A stretch of 34,462 bases of DNA from Gammaproteobacteria bacterium (GCA_018656865.1 JABHYO010000184.1:1-34462); one strand, 5' to 3'; shown: positions 1 to 8,694, numbered from the stretch's first letter. Program-made: numbers and translations. Notes: generated by a model not told the origin, from the letters alone.

Positions 1-673
1 CAATTTTCTTTTGGGTTTCGGCTTCCGTTGATTTGATAACACCGTCCGGGCCAATCATGCCGGATCGATTGTTGAAGTTAAGGCTGACGATGTCCGCCTC
101 ACGCCCCGCCAGCCGTAGAACACGCGGAGAACCGCCACCCACCATAATGGTTGGCTTCGACACGGGCTTGGGTATGCCTTCGAACCCCTCCCAGTTCAAC
201 GTATCGTTCGAAACATCAGCCAGACCTTCTCCACAAAAAGCCTTGATGCCCTGTATCACGTCATCGAGGCGATCAATTCGAACCTGCGGTTCGTCCTTGG
301 TAATCCCCAGAGCCTGATATTCTTCTGTGATCCAGCCGGCGCCGAGCCCCATTTCCAATCGGCCGTTCGAAAGCTTGTCGATGGTCATGGCAGACTTGAT
401 CAGAACAACAGGCAGGTGATAGTCGACGCAGAAAACCCGACAACCGATTTTGATCTTGTCTGTTACCGCGGCCGCATAAGCCATGGCCGGTATGGCAGCA
501 AGGTTCTGCTCCGGGTGATTTGTTTTTTCAAGCGCCGGACCCGGGCCGAGAATATGATCTGCCAGGTGAAAGGCGGAATAACCCAGTTCTTCGGCCCGCT
601 GCACCTGTCCGGTCCAGTCCTCTGCGGACTCTGCATTGAAAGATTGAACGTTAAAACGGAATGGTTTACTCAT
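1..673 (-). CDS. LLM-class F420-dependent oxidoreductase, partial (3' end beyond the window)
   Basis: The reverse strand is open from an ATG at 671-673 to the left edge, giving about 224 residues without a stop; the C-terminus is missing. The protein starts MSKPFRFNVQSFN and has the features of the luciferase-like TIM-barrel family: an AEELGYSAFHLADH segment near residue 28, KIKIGCRVFCVDYHLP (about 73-88), and LSNGRLEMGLGAGW (about 102-115), the usual flavin/F420-binding stretch, followed by KPTIMVGGGSPRVLRLAGREADIV. Members use coenzyme F420 or FMN to oxidise or reduce small organic substrates in the cytoplasm. The substrate cannot be read from sequence. It is divergent from the small gene at 802. 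The family call is secure; F420 use is inferred from resemblance to F420 subfamilies and not shown by cofactor genes, as none lie here. Confidence 0.85.
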   Translation of the reverse strand, partial: MSKPFRFNVQSFNAESAEDWTGQVQRAEELGYSAFHLADHILGPGPALEKTNHPEQNLAAIPAMAYAAAVTDKIKIGCRVFCVDYHLPVVLIKSAMTIDKLSNGRLEMGLGAGWITEEYQALGITKDEPQVRIDRLDDVIQGIKAFCGEGLADVSNDTLNWEGFEGIPKPVSKPTIMVGGGSPRVLRLAGREADIVSLNFNNRSGMIGPDGVIKSTEAETQKKI

Positions 674-801
674 GTTGACTCGCTTCTTTCACGTCCCTCA
701 AGTGTCGCACGTCATGGCTGGTAGTTGAATAGGTTCCACGGTGTGGCTCTTTTGAGACCGGTTGGGGTTTTGATATCCTGTAGAAAACAGGAGGGAAGGA
801 T

Positions 802-1035
802 ATGACCGACGAATTCGACAAAATGATTGAAAATCTGAAAACACTGCGCGACGAGATCCGTGTACAGGTTCATCTGGCGAAAGCAGAGGTTAAAGATGAA
901 TGGGAAGAACTCGAACCGAAGTTCGAGCAACTTGAAGAAAAACTGAGCGATGCCGCGGAGGAAACACGCGAGGTCGTTAATGTGGTAGCTGAGGAACTGA
1001 CCAGTGCCTATCGCAGGATAAAGGAGCGGCTCTAG
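802..1035 (+). CDS. small acidic coiled-coil protein, unknown function
   Basis: A 77-residue ORF preceded by a strong ribosome-binding site (GGAGGG, 9 nt before the ATG). The product has no signal peptide or membrane segment and is almost entirely predicted helix, rich in Glu and Lys with heptad-like spacing of hydrophobics (for example KMIENLKTLRDEIRVQVHL and EELEPKFEQLEEKLSD), so it probably forms a coiled coil or helical bundle in the cytoplasm. I do not recognise the family. Single gene: the neighbour to the left is divergent, and the next gene is 114 bp downstream behind its own palindrome. The strong Shine-Dalgarno sequence and coding-like composition support it as real. Confidence 0.7.
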   Translation: MTDEFDKMIENLKTLRDEIRVQVHLAKAEVKDEWEELEPKFEQLEEKLSDAAEETREVVNVVAEELTSAYRRIKERL

Positions 1036-1118
1036 CGAAGGAATTGCTAAGGACGGAGAGCTGAGCAGACCCCATCATTCAGGCCGTTGCTATAGTTCCC
1101 TGAAAGTGGTTTAGTTAA

Positions 1119-1134
1119 GTATAACGCGTTATAC
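1119..1134. promoter_or_regulatory. perfect 16-bp palindrome, probable repressor operator
   Basis: GTATAACGCGTTATAC is its own reverse complement. It lies 15 bp before the ATG of the PEP-synthase-like gene at 1150. Size and symmetry resemble TetR-family operators. No TetR-type gene is present in the window, so the regulator is unknown. Confidence 0.55.
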
Positions 1135-1149
1135 CGGAGTGTCACTTCA

Positions 1150-3882
1150 ATGGAAAACTATACCTGTCTCTTGAGCGAGATCGACGCCAATAGCCTTGCA
1201 CAGGTGGGCGGAAAGGGCGCAAATCTGGGTGAACTGGTTCGAGCCAATCTGCCGGTCCCGGCTGCATTCTGTGTCAATACAGAAGCATATCGGCAACAGA
1301 TTGAATCTAATTCTCTGTTGGCCCCTGTTCTCAATGAACTGGAAGGATTGGACTATGACAATCCGCTGGAAATTGAATCCCGTGCGAAAAAAATAAGGGA
1401 AATGATCGTGGCGGCAGAGATGCCTGCCGATATCGATGAGGCGATCCGCAAAGCCTACAGTCAGCTGGAATCGGAATTGGGTGAGAATGTTGAGGTTTCA
1501 GTTCGTTCTTCAGCGACCCTTGAAGATCTACCCGGTGCTTCTTTTGCCGGCCAGCAGGATACTTATCTCAATATTCAAGGTAGTGACGCCGTCATCAGTC
1601 ATGTGAAGCAGTGCTGGGCATCATTGTGGACAGATCGCGCCATTTCTTACCGTCAAAGGCAGGGGTTCGCTCACGAGGAAGTGCTGCTTGCGGTGGTCGT
1701 TCAGGAAATGTTCCCTTCCGAGGTCGCCGGGGTCATGTTTACCGTTAATCCGGTCACATCGAATCCCGATGAAATATTTTTGAATCTCAGCTGGGGGCTC
1801 GGTGAGGCAATAGTCTCGGGCAAGGTTAATCCGGACCAGTACATCATCGACAAGGAAGATCAGTCGGTCAAGGATCGAACGATTCAGGAAAAGCTGGTCA
1901 TGACGGTTGGCCGCAGTGATAGCCAGGGCAGTATGGAAGTGGATGTGCCGGAGGAGCTTCGCAAAGCAGAAACCTTAACCGACGATCAACTGCGCGAGCT
2001 TGCCAAGATTGGGCTGCGTATTGAAAAACACTATGGCTTTCCCCAGGACATCGAATGGGGCTTTGCCAATGGTCGATTTGCGATCCTACAGGCCCGTGAA
2101 GTCACGGCTGCAGATATCGACTTCCGAGATGGAATTGAAGCTTGGCAGACGCCGATAGCGAAGACCGAGCTGACAAGTGATAAATGGACCTGGTCCCGAG
2201 CCTACTCTGATGAACTCCAGACCGGCCCTTCGACGCCACTCATGTACTCGATGGCGCAGCCCCACAGAGCTAGAACCAAGTTTTTGGCACTTGAATACAT
2301 GGGCATTGATGAATTCGCCGGATACAAGACCGAGCAGCTTTGGGACATGCCCGTTTTCCGCTGGTATGGCGCCCGCGCGTACTACAACACAAGCATTGAG
2401 AAGGAATGGATCCGTAGATTCATTCCCCCATTTGCGCGGGATGATATTGCGCTTTCACCCTTCCCGGAAGAAATGCGTGAAGAGATCAGGAACATGCCGT
2501 TCGACTGGATGCAGTTTGCCAAAACGCTGGTGAAGCTTGAGTGGACGCATCCCACACGGGGGCTTTTAGGCAGCACACATTACCTGCTGGACAATTTCGA
2601 AGACTGGATTCGTCACTCCGATGAAGTCTGGAATAACGTCGATCTGGAAACTGCCTCGGTCAGGGAAATCTTTGAAGCAATGCAAAAATCGGTTGAGGGC
2701 AACGAGCTGGAACCGAATGTGGCCATGCCCTTTAACGTTTTCCTCTATTGGCTGCCCCAGGGGCTGGAGCGGCTGTGCGAAATGTGGTGTGACGACGAAA
2801 ATGCACAGATATTCAGTCATCTGGTTTCAGGGCTTCAGACGCCGACGGGAGAACAGAACATCGCTGTCTGGGAACTGTCCCGCAAGGTCAAGGCTTCTCC
2901 TGTTCTCACGGAACTAATTGAAAAGAATGAGCCGTTGGAGATTCTCAACTCATTGGGAGATTCCGCAGACGGAAAGAAATTCAAGAAAGACTTCGATGTG
3001 TTCATCAGGGATTTCGGTCACCGAGGCGCAGAAGAGCGTGACGCATACCACTTCAGATGGCAGCAGAAGCCTGAAAGGGTGTTCCCATCTATCAAAGCTC
3101 TGTTGGCACAGGACGATGAAGATTCACCGGCACGATTTGAAGAGCGCCTTCACCTGCGTATGCTGGAGACAAAGAAAGCGTGTCTGAAGAAGATTCGCCA
3201 GCAGCCCCTGGGTGCACTGAAGTCCGCCTTCTTCAAGTGGTATCTTGAACTGGTCCAGGAGTACTTCTATTACCGGGACTGGGAACGATATCAGAACGAT
3301 AAGAACGGCGTGCGTCGCAGACCCATGTACTGCGCCATTGGTCGACGGTTTGTTGAGCGAGGTCTTATGCAGGATGAGGAAGACATTTTCTTCATCGGCA
3401 TGGGTGAGATGATGGAGCTTGAAACAGGCAAACTGACAGCCCGGGACGTTGAGATCAGAGTGCGCGCACGGCGAAGGGTTTACGCGAAGTACACCAACAG
3501 AGAGCCGCCGAAGTATCTACGCGGTTGGGAAACCTCCGAAGACAACCAGTTATCAGATGATGGTCAGAATCTGCGCGGGATTCCCGCCAGTAGCGGCACC
3601 GTTACTGGTCGGGCGCGAGTCTGTCGAAGCCTGGATCAGATCGGTCGGGTCGAAAAGGGAGATATCCTGATTACGGTCGCAACCGACCCGGCATGGACTA
3701 CCGTCTTCTCAATCATTGGCGGCGTTATCGTTGAAGGTGGTGGCGTGGTATCCCATGCGGTCATGATATCCAGGGAATACGGCATCCCCTGTGTTTCAAG
3801 CATGGCACAGGCCTGCGATCTCATTCCCGATGGTCATATGATTACGGTGGATGGCAGTAGCGGGACCGTCATGATGCACTAG
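1150..3882 (+). CDS. PEP synthase / rifampin phosphotransferase-like phosphotransferase
   Basis: The 910-residue protein has the PEP-synthase fold layout. The N-terminal ATP-grasp part starts with GGKGANLGELVRANLPVPAA (about 20-39) and includes VRSSATLEDLPGASFAGQQD (about 118-137) and QDIEWGFANGRFAILQAREV (about 300-320). A long middle region (about 330-780) is unlike the PEP/pyruvate barrel of true PpsA. The C-terminal swivelling domain carries the phospho-carrier histidine in GGGVVSHAVMISREYGIPCV (His869). ATP-grasp, variable middle and His domain is the arrangement of rifampin phosphotransferase and related dikinase-like enzymes, which move the beta-phosphate of ATP through the histidine to a small molecule. 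The middle region, which would bind the acceptor, gives no substrate. It is not a housekeeping PEP synthase. Probably monocistronic, with an operator-like palindrome just upstream. Confidence 0.85.
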   Translation: MENYTCLLSEIDANSLAQVGGKGANLGELVRANLPVPAAFCVNTEAYRQQIESNSLLAPVLNELEGLDYDNPLEIESRAKKIREMIVAAEMPADIDEAIRKAYSQLESELGENVEVSVRSSATLEDLPGASFAGQQDTYLNIQGSDAVISHVKQCWASLWTDRAISYRQRQGFAHEEVLLAVVVQEMFPSEVAGVMFTVNPVTSNPDEIFLNLSWGLGEAIVSGKVNPDQYIIDKEDQSVKDRTIQEKLVMTVGRSDSQGSMEVDVPEELRKAETLTDDQLRELAKIGLRIEKHYGFPQDIEWGFANGRFAILQAREVTAADIDFRDGIEAWQTPIAKTELTSDKWTWSRAYSDELQTGPSTPLMYSMAQPHRARTKFLALEYMGIDEFAGYKTEQLWDMPVFRWYGARAYYNTSIEKEWIRRFIPPFARDDIALSPFPEEMREEIRNMPFDWMQFAKTLVKLEWTHPTRGLLGSTHYLLDNFEDWIRHSDEVWNNVDLETASVREIFEAMQKSVEGNELEPNVAMPFNVFLYWLPQGLERLCEMWCDDENAQIFSHLVSGLQTPTGEQNIAVWELSRKVKASPVLTELIEKNEPLEILNSLGDSADGKKFKKDFDVFIRDFGHRGAEERDAYHFRWQQKPERVFPSIKALLAQDDEDSPARFEERLHLRMLETKKACLKKIRQQPLGALKSAFFKWYLELVQEYFYYRDWERYQNDKNGVRRRPMYCAIGRRFVERGLMQDEEDIFFIGMGEMMELETGKLTARDVEIRVRARRRVYAKYTNREPPKYLRGWETSEDNQLSDDGQNLRGIPASSGTVTGRARVCRSLDQIGRVEKGDILITVATDPAWTTVFSIIGGVIVEGGGVVSHAVMISREYGIPCVSSMAQACDLIPDGHMITVDGSSGTVMMH

Positions 3883-3885
3883 CAG

Positions 3886-3954
3886 TTTTCGGCGAAGCCG
3901 AAAATCTGCCGCGGAAGAGTTTTTCATTTTGTGCGACTTGCACAAAATGGAAAA
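3886..3954. terminator. two consecutive stem-loops after the PEP-synthase-like gene
   Basis: The first hairpin, TTTTCGGC-GAA-GCCGAAAA (3886-3904), starts three bases after the stop codon. The second (3920-3954) has perfect 10-bp arms CATTTTGTGC / GCACAAAATG around GACTT, extended by T/A pairs and one G-U to about 15 bp. Both have T-rich 5' and A-rich 3' arms. They probably end transcription, possibly in both directions. There is no clean T-run beyond the stems on the + strand. Confidence 0.5.
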
Positions 3955-4031
3955 GCACGGGAGCGCCCCTTCGCCGCTGTCGAGTAAATTAGGTAGACTA
4001 AGAACTTACTCTGGCACTTTACTCTGACCCC

Positions 4032-6209
4032 ATGACTACAGAACATCTGTCCTTCTGCCGCTTCTGCCACGCCTTCTGCCCCATCAAGGTTACAGTCGAG
4101 AACGGTCGAGCAAGTCACATTATCGGTGACAATAACAACACCGTTTACCACGGCTATACCTGTAAAAAGGGGCGGCAATTACCGGCCCAGCACTATCACC
4201 CGGACCGGCTCCTCGCGACGCACAAGCGCAATAAAGATGGCGCCCATGCACCGCTCGCGGTAGAGCAGGCCATGGACCAGATTGCCGAACAATTAAGCAA
4301 CATATTAGAGCGCCATGGTCCGCGCGCTATTGGCATGTATACAGGTACGTTCAGTCATCATTATCCGACGGGTTCGAGCTTTGCCTTCGCGTTCATGGAT
4401 GCCATCGGTGCGAACATGCGTTTTTCCCCGTCGACCATCGATCAGCCGGGCAAACCCATGTCGGTTGCGTTTCATGGTCGCTGGAATGCGGGTCCGACGA
4501 CATTCGCGGATGCCGACACCTGGATGCTGGTAGGTGCCAATCCGCTCGTTTCCATGTGGGGTGGTATTCCACAGTTCAATCCGGCCAAGCGGCTGCATGA
4601 AGCTCGCAAGAAAGGATTGAAGCTGATTGTCATCGATCCACGGCGTACCGATGTGGCAGAAAAGTCTGAAATATTTCTGCAACCCAGGCCGGGCGAGGAT
4701 CCCACGATTCTGGCCGGTCTGGTTAGGATCATTATTGAAGAGGGACTTGTTGACGAAGATTTTGTGAGCGAGCATATCGAAGGATTTGATAGGCTCAAGG
4801 AAGCGGTTGATCGATACACGCCGGACTATGTTGAAGCGAGGGCCGATGTACCTGCGGAAGACCTGATCGCGGCTGCCCGACTGTTTGCTACCGGGCCGAA
4901 GGGAATGGTGACCTGCGGCACCGGACCTAATATGGCACCAAGAGGAACCGTGACGGAATATCTCGTGCTGGTTCTGAACAGCATTTGCGGACGCTGGGTA
5001 AAAGAAGGTGAACAGATTCCGAATCCATTCGTCTTCATGCCCGAAGGGGAGAACAAGGCACAGGCTGAAGCCAGACCAGAAAAAGCTTACGGATATGGTG
5101 AGCAGATGCGGGTTCGTGGACTCAGTGAATCGGCAGCGGGACTGCCGACATCTGCTGCCGCCGATGAGATATTGCTTGAAGGTGAGGGCCGCATTCGTGC
5201 CCTGCTGGTGGTTGGTGGCAACCCCATGGCGGCCTGGCCGGATCAGTTAAGAACATTTGAAGCCATGCAGAAATTGGATTTGTCAGTAACGCTCGACATC
5301 AAGTTATCGGCGACGGCTAAACTCTGTGATTTTGTGATTGCACCCAGACTTTCCCTGGAAGCACCAAGTATCACGCTTCCGAACGAGGCGCTCACCTTTT
5401 ACGGAGTATCGCCCGGCTACCCTGAGCCCTGGGGTCAATTTGGCCCGGCTGTGGTAGAACCACCAGCGGGCTCCGATGTTATCGAGGAATGGGAGTTTTT
5501 CTACGGCCTGGCGCAACGCATGGGGCTGCAACTGGTTGTTGGTGGCAGACAGGTCGACATGCAAAACAAACCCACCAGTGATGAAGTGGTCGGGATGCTG
5601 GCGGCGCATGGCCGCATACCCCTGGAAGAAGTGAAGAAACACCCTCATGGTCATGTCTTCAACGACCCATCCATCGTTGCCAAACCGAGGGATGATAACT
5701 GGTCACATCTTCTGGATGTCGGTGCTGATGAGATGATGGCGGAACTGAACGAAATTCGGCAGGAGGCCTATACGAATCACGGTGGTTACGAGGGTGATCC
5801 CGTGTTTTCCCATAGGCTGATCAGCCGCCGCATGCGCAATGTCTATAATTCCAATGGGCATGATCTGGACAAGCTGGTCAAAGGTAACAGCAGTTACAAT
5901 CCTGCCTTTATGAACCCTGACGACATGACTGAGCTGCAATTGGTTAGCGGTGATGTGGTGGAAATTACATCAAGTCGTGCGACGATCCTGGGGATAGTCG
6001 AAGAGGCGCCGGATGTGCGCCAGGGTGCGGTGTCCATGGCTCACGCCTGGGGTGATGCGCCTGAGCATGATGACTCAGTACGTCATATCGGCAGCAACAC
6101 CGGCAGGCTCAGTGACAACGCTGGACGTATCGACCCCCGTTGCGGCATCCCCGTGATGAGTGCTATCCCCGTCAATGTGAGGAAGGCGGTTAATCAGTTG
6201 GATTCCTGA
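4032..6209 (+). CDS. molybdopterin (Mo/W-bisPGD) oxidoreductase family protein
   Basis: The 725-residue protein belongs to the DMSO-reductase/formate-dehydrogenase superfamily. It opens with a [4Fe-4S] site, Cys9-x2-Cys12-x3-Cys16-x27-Cys44, followed by KKG. Cofactor-binding stretches include WMLVGANPLVSMWGG and LIVIDPRRTDVAEK in the middle, LLVVGGNPMAAWPD near 395, and a C-terminal dinucleotide-binding domain (MTELQLVSGDVVEITSS, then GAVSMAHAWGD). There is no twin-arginine signal, so it is predicted cytoplasmic. At the usual metal-ligand position the sequence is IDQPGKPMSVAFHG (about 136-149), with no Cys, Sec or aligned Ser. The substrate is unknown and no electron-transfer subunit is adjacent, so it may act alone with a soluble partner. 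There is no convincing Shine-Dalgarno site; the start was chosen because the Fe-S motif begins nine residues in. Confidence 0.88.
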   Translation: MTTEHLSFCRFCHAFCPIKVTVENGRASHIIGDNNNTVYHGYTCKKGRQLPAQHYHPDRLLATHKRNKDGAHAPLAVEQAMDQIAEQLSNILERHGPRAIGMYTGTFSHHYPTGSSFAFAFMDAIGANMRFSPSTIDQPGKPMSVAFHGRWNAGPTTFADADTWMLVGANPLVSMWGGIPQFNPAKRLHEARKKGLKLIVIDPRRTDVAEKSEIFLQPRPGEDPTILAGLVRIIIEEGLVDEDFVSEHIEGFDRLKEAVDRYTPDYVEARADVPAEDLIAAARLFATGPKGMVTCGTGPNMAPRGTVTEYLVLVLNSICGRWVKEGEQIPNPFVFMPEGENKAQAEARPEKAYGYGEQMRVRGLSESAAGLPTSAAADEILLEGEGRIRALLVVGGNPMAAWPDQLRTFEAMQKLDLSVTLDIKLSATAKLCDFVIAPRLSLEAPSITLPNEALTFYGVSPGYPEPWGQFGPAVVEPPAGSDVIEEWEFFYGLAQRMGLQLVVGGRQVDMQNKPTSDEVVGMLAAHGRIPLEEVKKHPHGHVFNDPSIVAKPRDDNWSHLLDVGADEMMAELNEIRQEAYTNHGGYEGDPVFSHRLISRRMRNVYNSNGHDLDKLVKGNSSYNPAFMNPDDMTELQLVSGDVVEITSSRATILGIVEEAPDVRQGAVSMAHAWGDAPEHDDSVRHIGSNTGRLSDNAGRIDPRCGIPVMSAIPVNVRKAVNQLDS

Positions 6210-6245
6210 ATCGTCAGGTTTGAACGAAGGCGTCGCCTGTACAGG

Positions 6246-6611
6246 CTAACCGAATTCGCTGCCGAGTGAGCTTTCCTCGAAAGCCTTGTTAGCCATTATG
6301 TGGAGGTGAAGATGAAAGACGGTCTGACCCGCGCCGGCACCATTATTGATAATAAGTCGGAAAGCCTCATCGATGCCGAGCTGTTTCGAGACCCTGCCAG
6401 CTACCAGTAGCAGATGGCCGAGCAATAACTGGTGGCTTTCGTCTGCTTCCACCAGCCGGGGGATCTCCGTGCTTCTGGGAATGATCAGCACGTGGGTAGG
6501 TGCCTGGGGGTTAACGTCCTGAATGACGATACAGTGATCGTCTTCATAGAGCTTCTCCGACGGTAGATCGCCGTCGACGATTTTTGCAAATATGGTTTTT
6601 TCTTCCGTCAT
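6246..6611 (-). CDS. HIT (histidine triad) family nucleotide-binding protein, HinT-like
   Basis: The 121-residue product carries the histidine triad H100-L-H102-L-H104-I-M after NNGAGAGQTVF, and the N-terminal pattern IFAKIVDGDLPSEKLYEDD typical of HinT-type purine phosphoramidases. These small cytoplasmic homodimers hydrolyse AMP-N or acyl-AMP bonds. The open frame extends upstream to 6722, but the ATG at 6609-6611 is preceded by GGAG at a good distance and gives the family's usual N-terminus, so the longer form is rejected. It is the last gene of a three-gene minus-strand run, 58 bp after the AhpD-like gene. Physiological role not evident. Confidence 0.9.
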   Translation of the reverse strand: MTEEKTIFAKIVDGDLPSEKLYEDDHCIVIQDVNPQAPTHVLIIPRSTEIPRLVEADESHQLLLGHLLLVAGRVSKQLGIDEAFRLIINNGAGAGQTVFHLHLHIMANKAFEESSLGSEFG

Positions 6612-6669
6612 CCGGTTTGCTCCGTTAAAGGCTTTATTCTGTATTAACCAAAAACTCTCTGCTAGCTTC

Positions 6670-7257
6670 TCAGCCGTGCTTACCTGCCTGCCAGCCGTGC
6701 TCAGCAAGGGAGTCCGAGGCAAAAGCCTTTGGTTTGTCCTCCAATGTTGTGGCCATGGTGTCGTTCCAGCGGTTGAGAAAGCCGAAGAGGGCGATGGTAG
6801 CTACGATCTCGACACATTGTCTCTCAGAAAAATGCTGCTGCAGTTCGCTCATTTGGTCGGCTTCCACAGCATTTGGCACCATCCCGGCATGCAGTGCGAT
6901 GCGCAGGGCCGCCCGTTCTGCGTCAGAGAAAAGATCGCTGGTTTCGAACTCAAAAGCAGCCTGAATTTTCTCCGTACTGACGCCTCCGGTCTCAGCGGCA
7001 TGTGATGTGTGGGCCTGGCAATATCGACAACCGGCAGCGTTGCTGACAACAAAGGCAACAAGCTGTTTCAACCCGGGGTCGACCTCACCACCGCTGATTA
7101 CTGTGCTACCGAGACCACCGAATGCCTGTAGCAGTTCCGGCCAGTGCGCCATGGTCAACATACTTGTGGGGACGAAGCCCATATTTGCTTCGACCATTTG
7201 AAACAGGGGTTCCAGCTCGGTCAGCTGCTCACGGGGTTTTGGTGTGATTAATGTCAT
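6670..7257 (-). CDS. AhpD / carboxymuconolactone decarboxylase-like protein
   Basis: The 195-residue protein has the alkylhydroperoxidase core: Cys77-R-Y-Cys80-x2-His83 within GCRYCQAHTSHAAETGG, preceded by a helix (LKQLVAFVVSNAA), and the C-terminal NRWNDTMATTLE typical of the peroxidase-related subfamily. AhpD-type proteins use the CxxC pair for thiol-peroxide chemistry; the wider family also includes decarboxylases. The frame is open upstream to 7458 within the flavoprotein gene, but the ATG at 7255-7257 lies 10 bp after the stop of that gene and gives a normal length. It is thus co-transcribed with, and probably functionally tied to, the flavoprotein, perhaps removing peroxide made by it (inference). 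Confidence 0.85.
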   Translation of the reverse strand: MTLITPKPREQLTELEPLFQMVEANMGFVPTSMLTMAHWPELLQAFGGLGSTVISGGEVDPGLKQLVAFVVSNAAGCRYCQAHTSHAAETGGVSTEKIQAAFEFETSDLFSDAERAALRIALHAGMVPNAVEADQMSELQQHFSERQCVEIVATIALFGFLNRWNDTMATTLEDKPKAFASDSLAEHGWQAGKHG

Positions 7258-7267
7258 AGCGGGCTTC

Positions 7268-8650
7268 TCATGATTCGTTGAGTGCGGCCGTATAGCGACT
7301 GGCATTTTCACCGGCCAGCTTGCCAAAAACGATGCAGGGTCCGAAAGATCCACCGCCGCCGACGTATCTGTCGCCATGCAGGTTGCCGATGGTTTCGCCT
7401 GCTGCAAAGAGACCTGGTATGGGTTTCTCGTCATGTCCCATGACTCTTGTTTCTGCATCGATGCGCAGCCCCGTGCCCGTCCAGCAGATAATGGCGGGCC
7501 TTATTTCAACGCCATAAAAGGGTGGCTCGGTGATGGTTTTCATACCGGTATTTTTAAAGAAGGCCGAGTCAGTACCGGTCGAAACATCGGCGTTGTAGCG
7601 TTCTATGGTGCCAATAAGACCCGTTGTGCTGACGTCCATGGATCGAGCCAGATCCTCCAGGCTGTCCGCCCGAAAAATACTGCCCTCTTTGGCTTTGCGC
7701 TCGAGCACGTCGGCAACCCAGTTGGCCTGTGAGATGGGGCTGGGTTTTGCCCCCAGGCGGGCTTCTTCGTCAAAAACCGCAAAAGCACTACCACCTTCGC
7801 GCTGAATCAGGCCACCAAGAACCGTATAGGGCGCGGATTCACTGGTAAACCGGCGACCTTGTCTGTTCACCAGAATCAGCCAGCCTGGCAGAAGAACCTC
7901 GAGGTCATGGCTGAATCCGGGGGTTACCAGAAGCAGACCACGGTCGTAACCATCAATGCTGGCACCGACCGAAGTGCCGAGGGTGATCCCGTCACCCTGG
8001 GCACCTTCTGTACCGATATACCAGTTCCAGTCCCCGGACGCTGCGGCCTGAGGATAGTATTTCTTGATCATCTCAGGATTTGCGCCGAATCCACCGGTCG
8101 CCATGATCACAGCGGCGCACCTTGCTTCGTCGTTGCCGACTTTGATACCGGTAATTCGACCGTCTTCCATGATCAGGTCCGTGACACGAGAATCCAGAAC
8201 AAGATCAACGCCCTTGTGACTGCGATGGCCATCGAGCACGTTGATGACTTCTTCGCCGCTGCCCTCTGGCTGATGACCTCGCGGAGTAGAACTGACACCG
8301 GACGGGTAGACACCCGCTTTGGGAAAGCCAACGCCGAGATCCTTCAACCATTCGAATGTCGGGGCGCTTAGGTCGCAGAACTGCCTGACGACTGACGGGT
8401 CGACCATCCACTGGTTCAAGGTCATGTAATGTTCGAACATGGCATCGGCTGAATCACCGATCACGCCTGCTTCGGCCTGCAGAGATGTTCCGGCGGCATA
8501 GAAGTGGCCACCACTCAATCTCGAAGAACCACCGACGCGGGTGTCGGCTTCAATGACCAGCACGCTGGCGCCGGTATCGGCGGCGGCAACAGCGGCAGAT
8601 AGACCTGCTGCGCCGGATCCGACAATGATGACATCGTAGTCTCGAGACAT
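7268..8650 (-). CDS. FAD-dependent dehydrogenase, fumarate reductase / 3-ketosteroid-1-dehydrogenase-like flavoprotein
   Basis: The 460-residue protein starts MSRDYDVIIVGSGAAGLSAA, the dinucleotide-binding fold for FAD, followed by VIEADTRVGGSSRLSGGHFY. The C-terminus has the second FAD contact, RYVGGGGSFGPCIVFGKLAG. Both ends match the fumarate reductase / succinate dehydrogenase flavoprotein superfamily, which includes 3-oxosteroid 1-dehydrogenases and urocanate or fumarate reductases. It lacks a signal peptide or heme domain, so a soluble dehydrogenase is likely; the substrate cannot be read off. The frame can be extended to a TTG at 8674, but the ATG at 8650 puts the GxGxxG fold at the usual distance from the N-terminus. 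It is first in a run with the AhpD-like and HIT genes. Confidence 0.88.
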   Translation of the reverse strand: MSRDYDVIIVGSGAAGLSAAVAAADTGASVLVIEADTRVGGSSRLSGGHFYAAGTSLQAEAGVIGDSADAMFEHYMTLNQWMVDPSVVRQFCDLSAPTFEWLKDLGVGFPKAGVYPSGVSSTPRGHQPEGSGEEVINVLDGHRSHKGVDLVLDSRVTDLIMEDGRITGIKVGNDEARCAAVIMATGGFGANPEMIKKYYPQAAASGDWNWYIGTEGAQGDGITLGTSVGASIDGYDRGLLLVTPGFSHDLEVLLPGWLILVNRQGRRFTSESAPYTVLGGLIQREGGSAFAVFDEEARLGAKPSPISQANWVADVLERKAKEGSIFRADSLEDLARSMDVSTTGLIGTIERYNADVSTGTDSAFFKNTGMKTITEPPFYGVEIRPAIICWTGTGLRIDAETRVMGHDEKPIPGLFAAGETIGNLHGDRYVGGGGSFGPCIVFGKLAGENASRYTAALNES

Positions 8651-8694
8651 ACCCGCAGTATAACCGGCCCTCAATAAATCAAAGAATTGTTATT

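Noticed and set aside
4305..4775. 156-residue open frame opposite the molybdoenzyme gene
   Set aside because: Shadow of a long, well-supported coding region.
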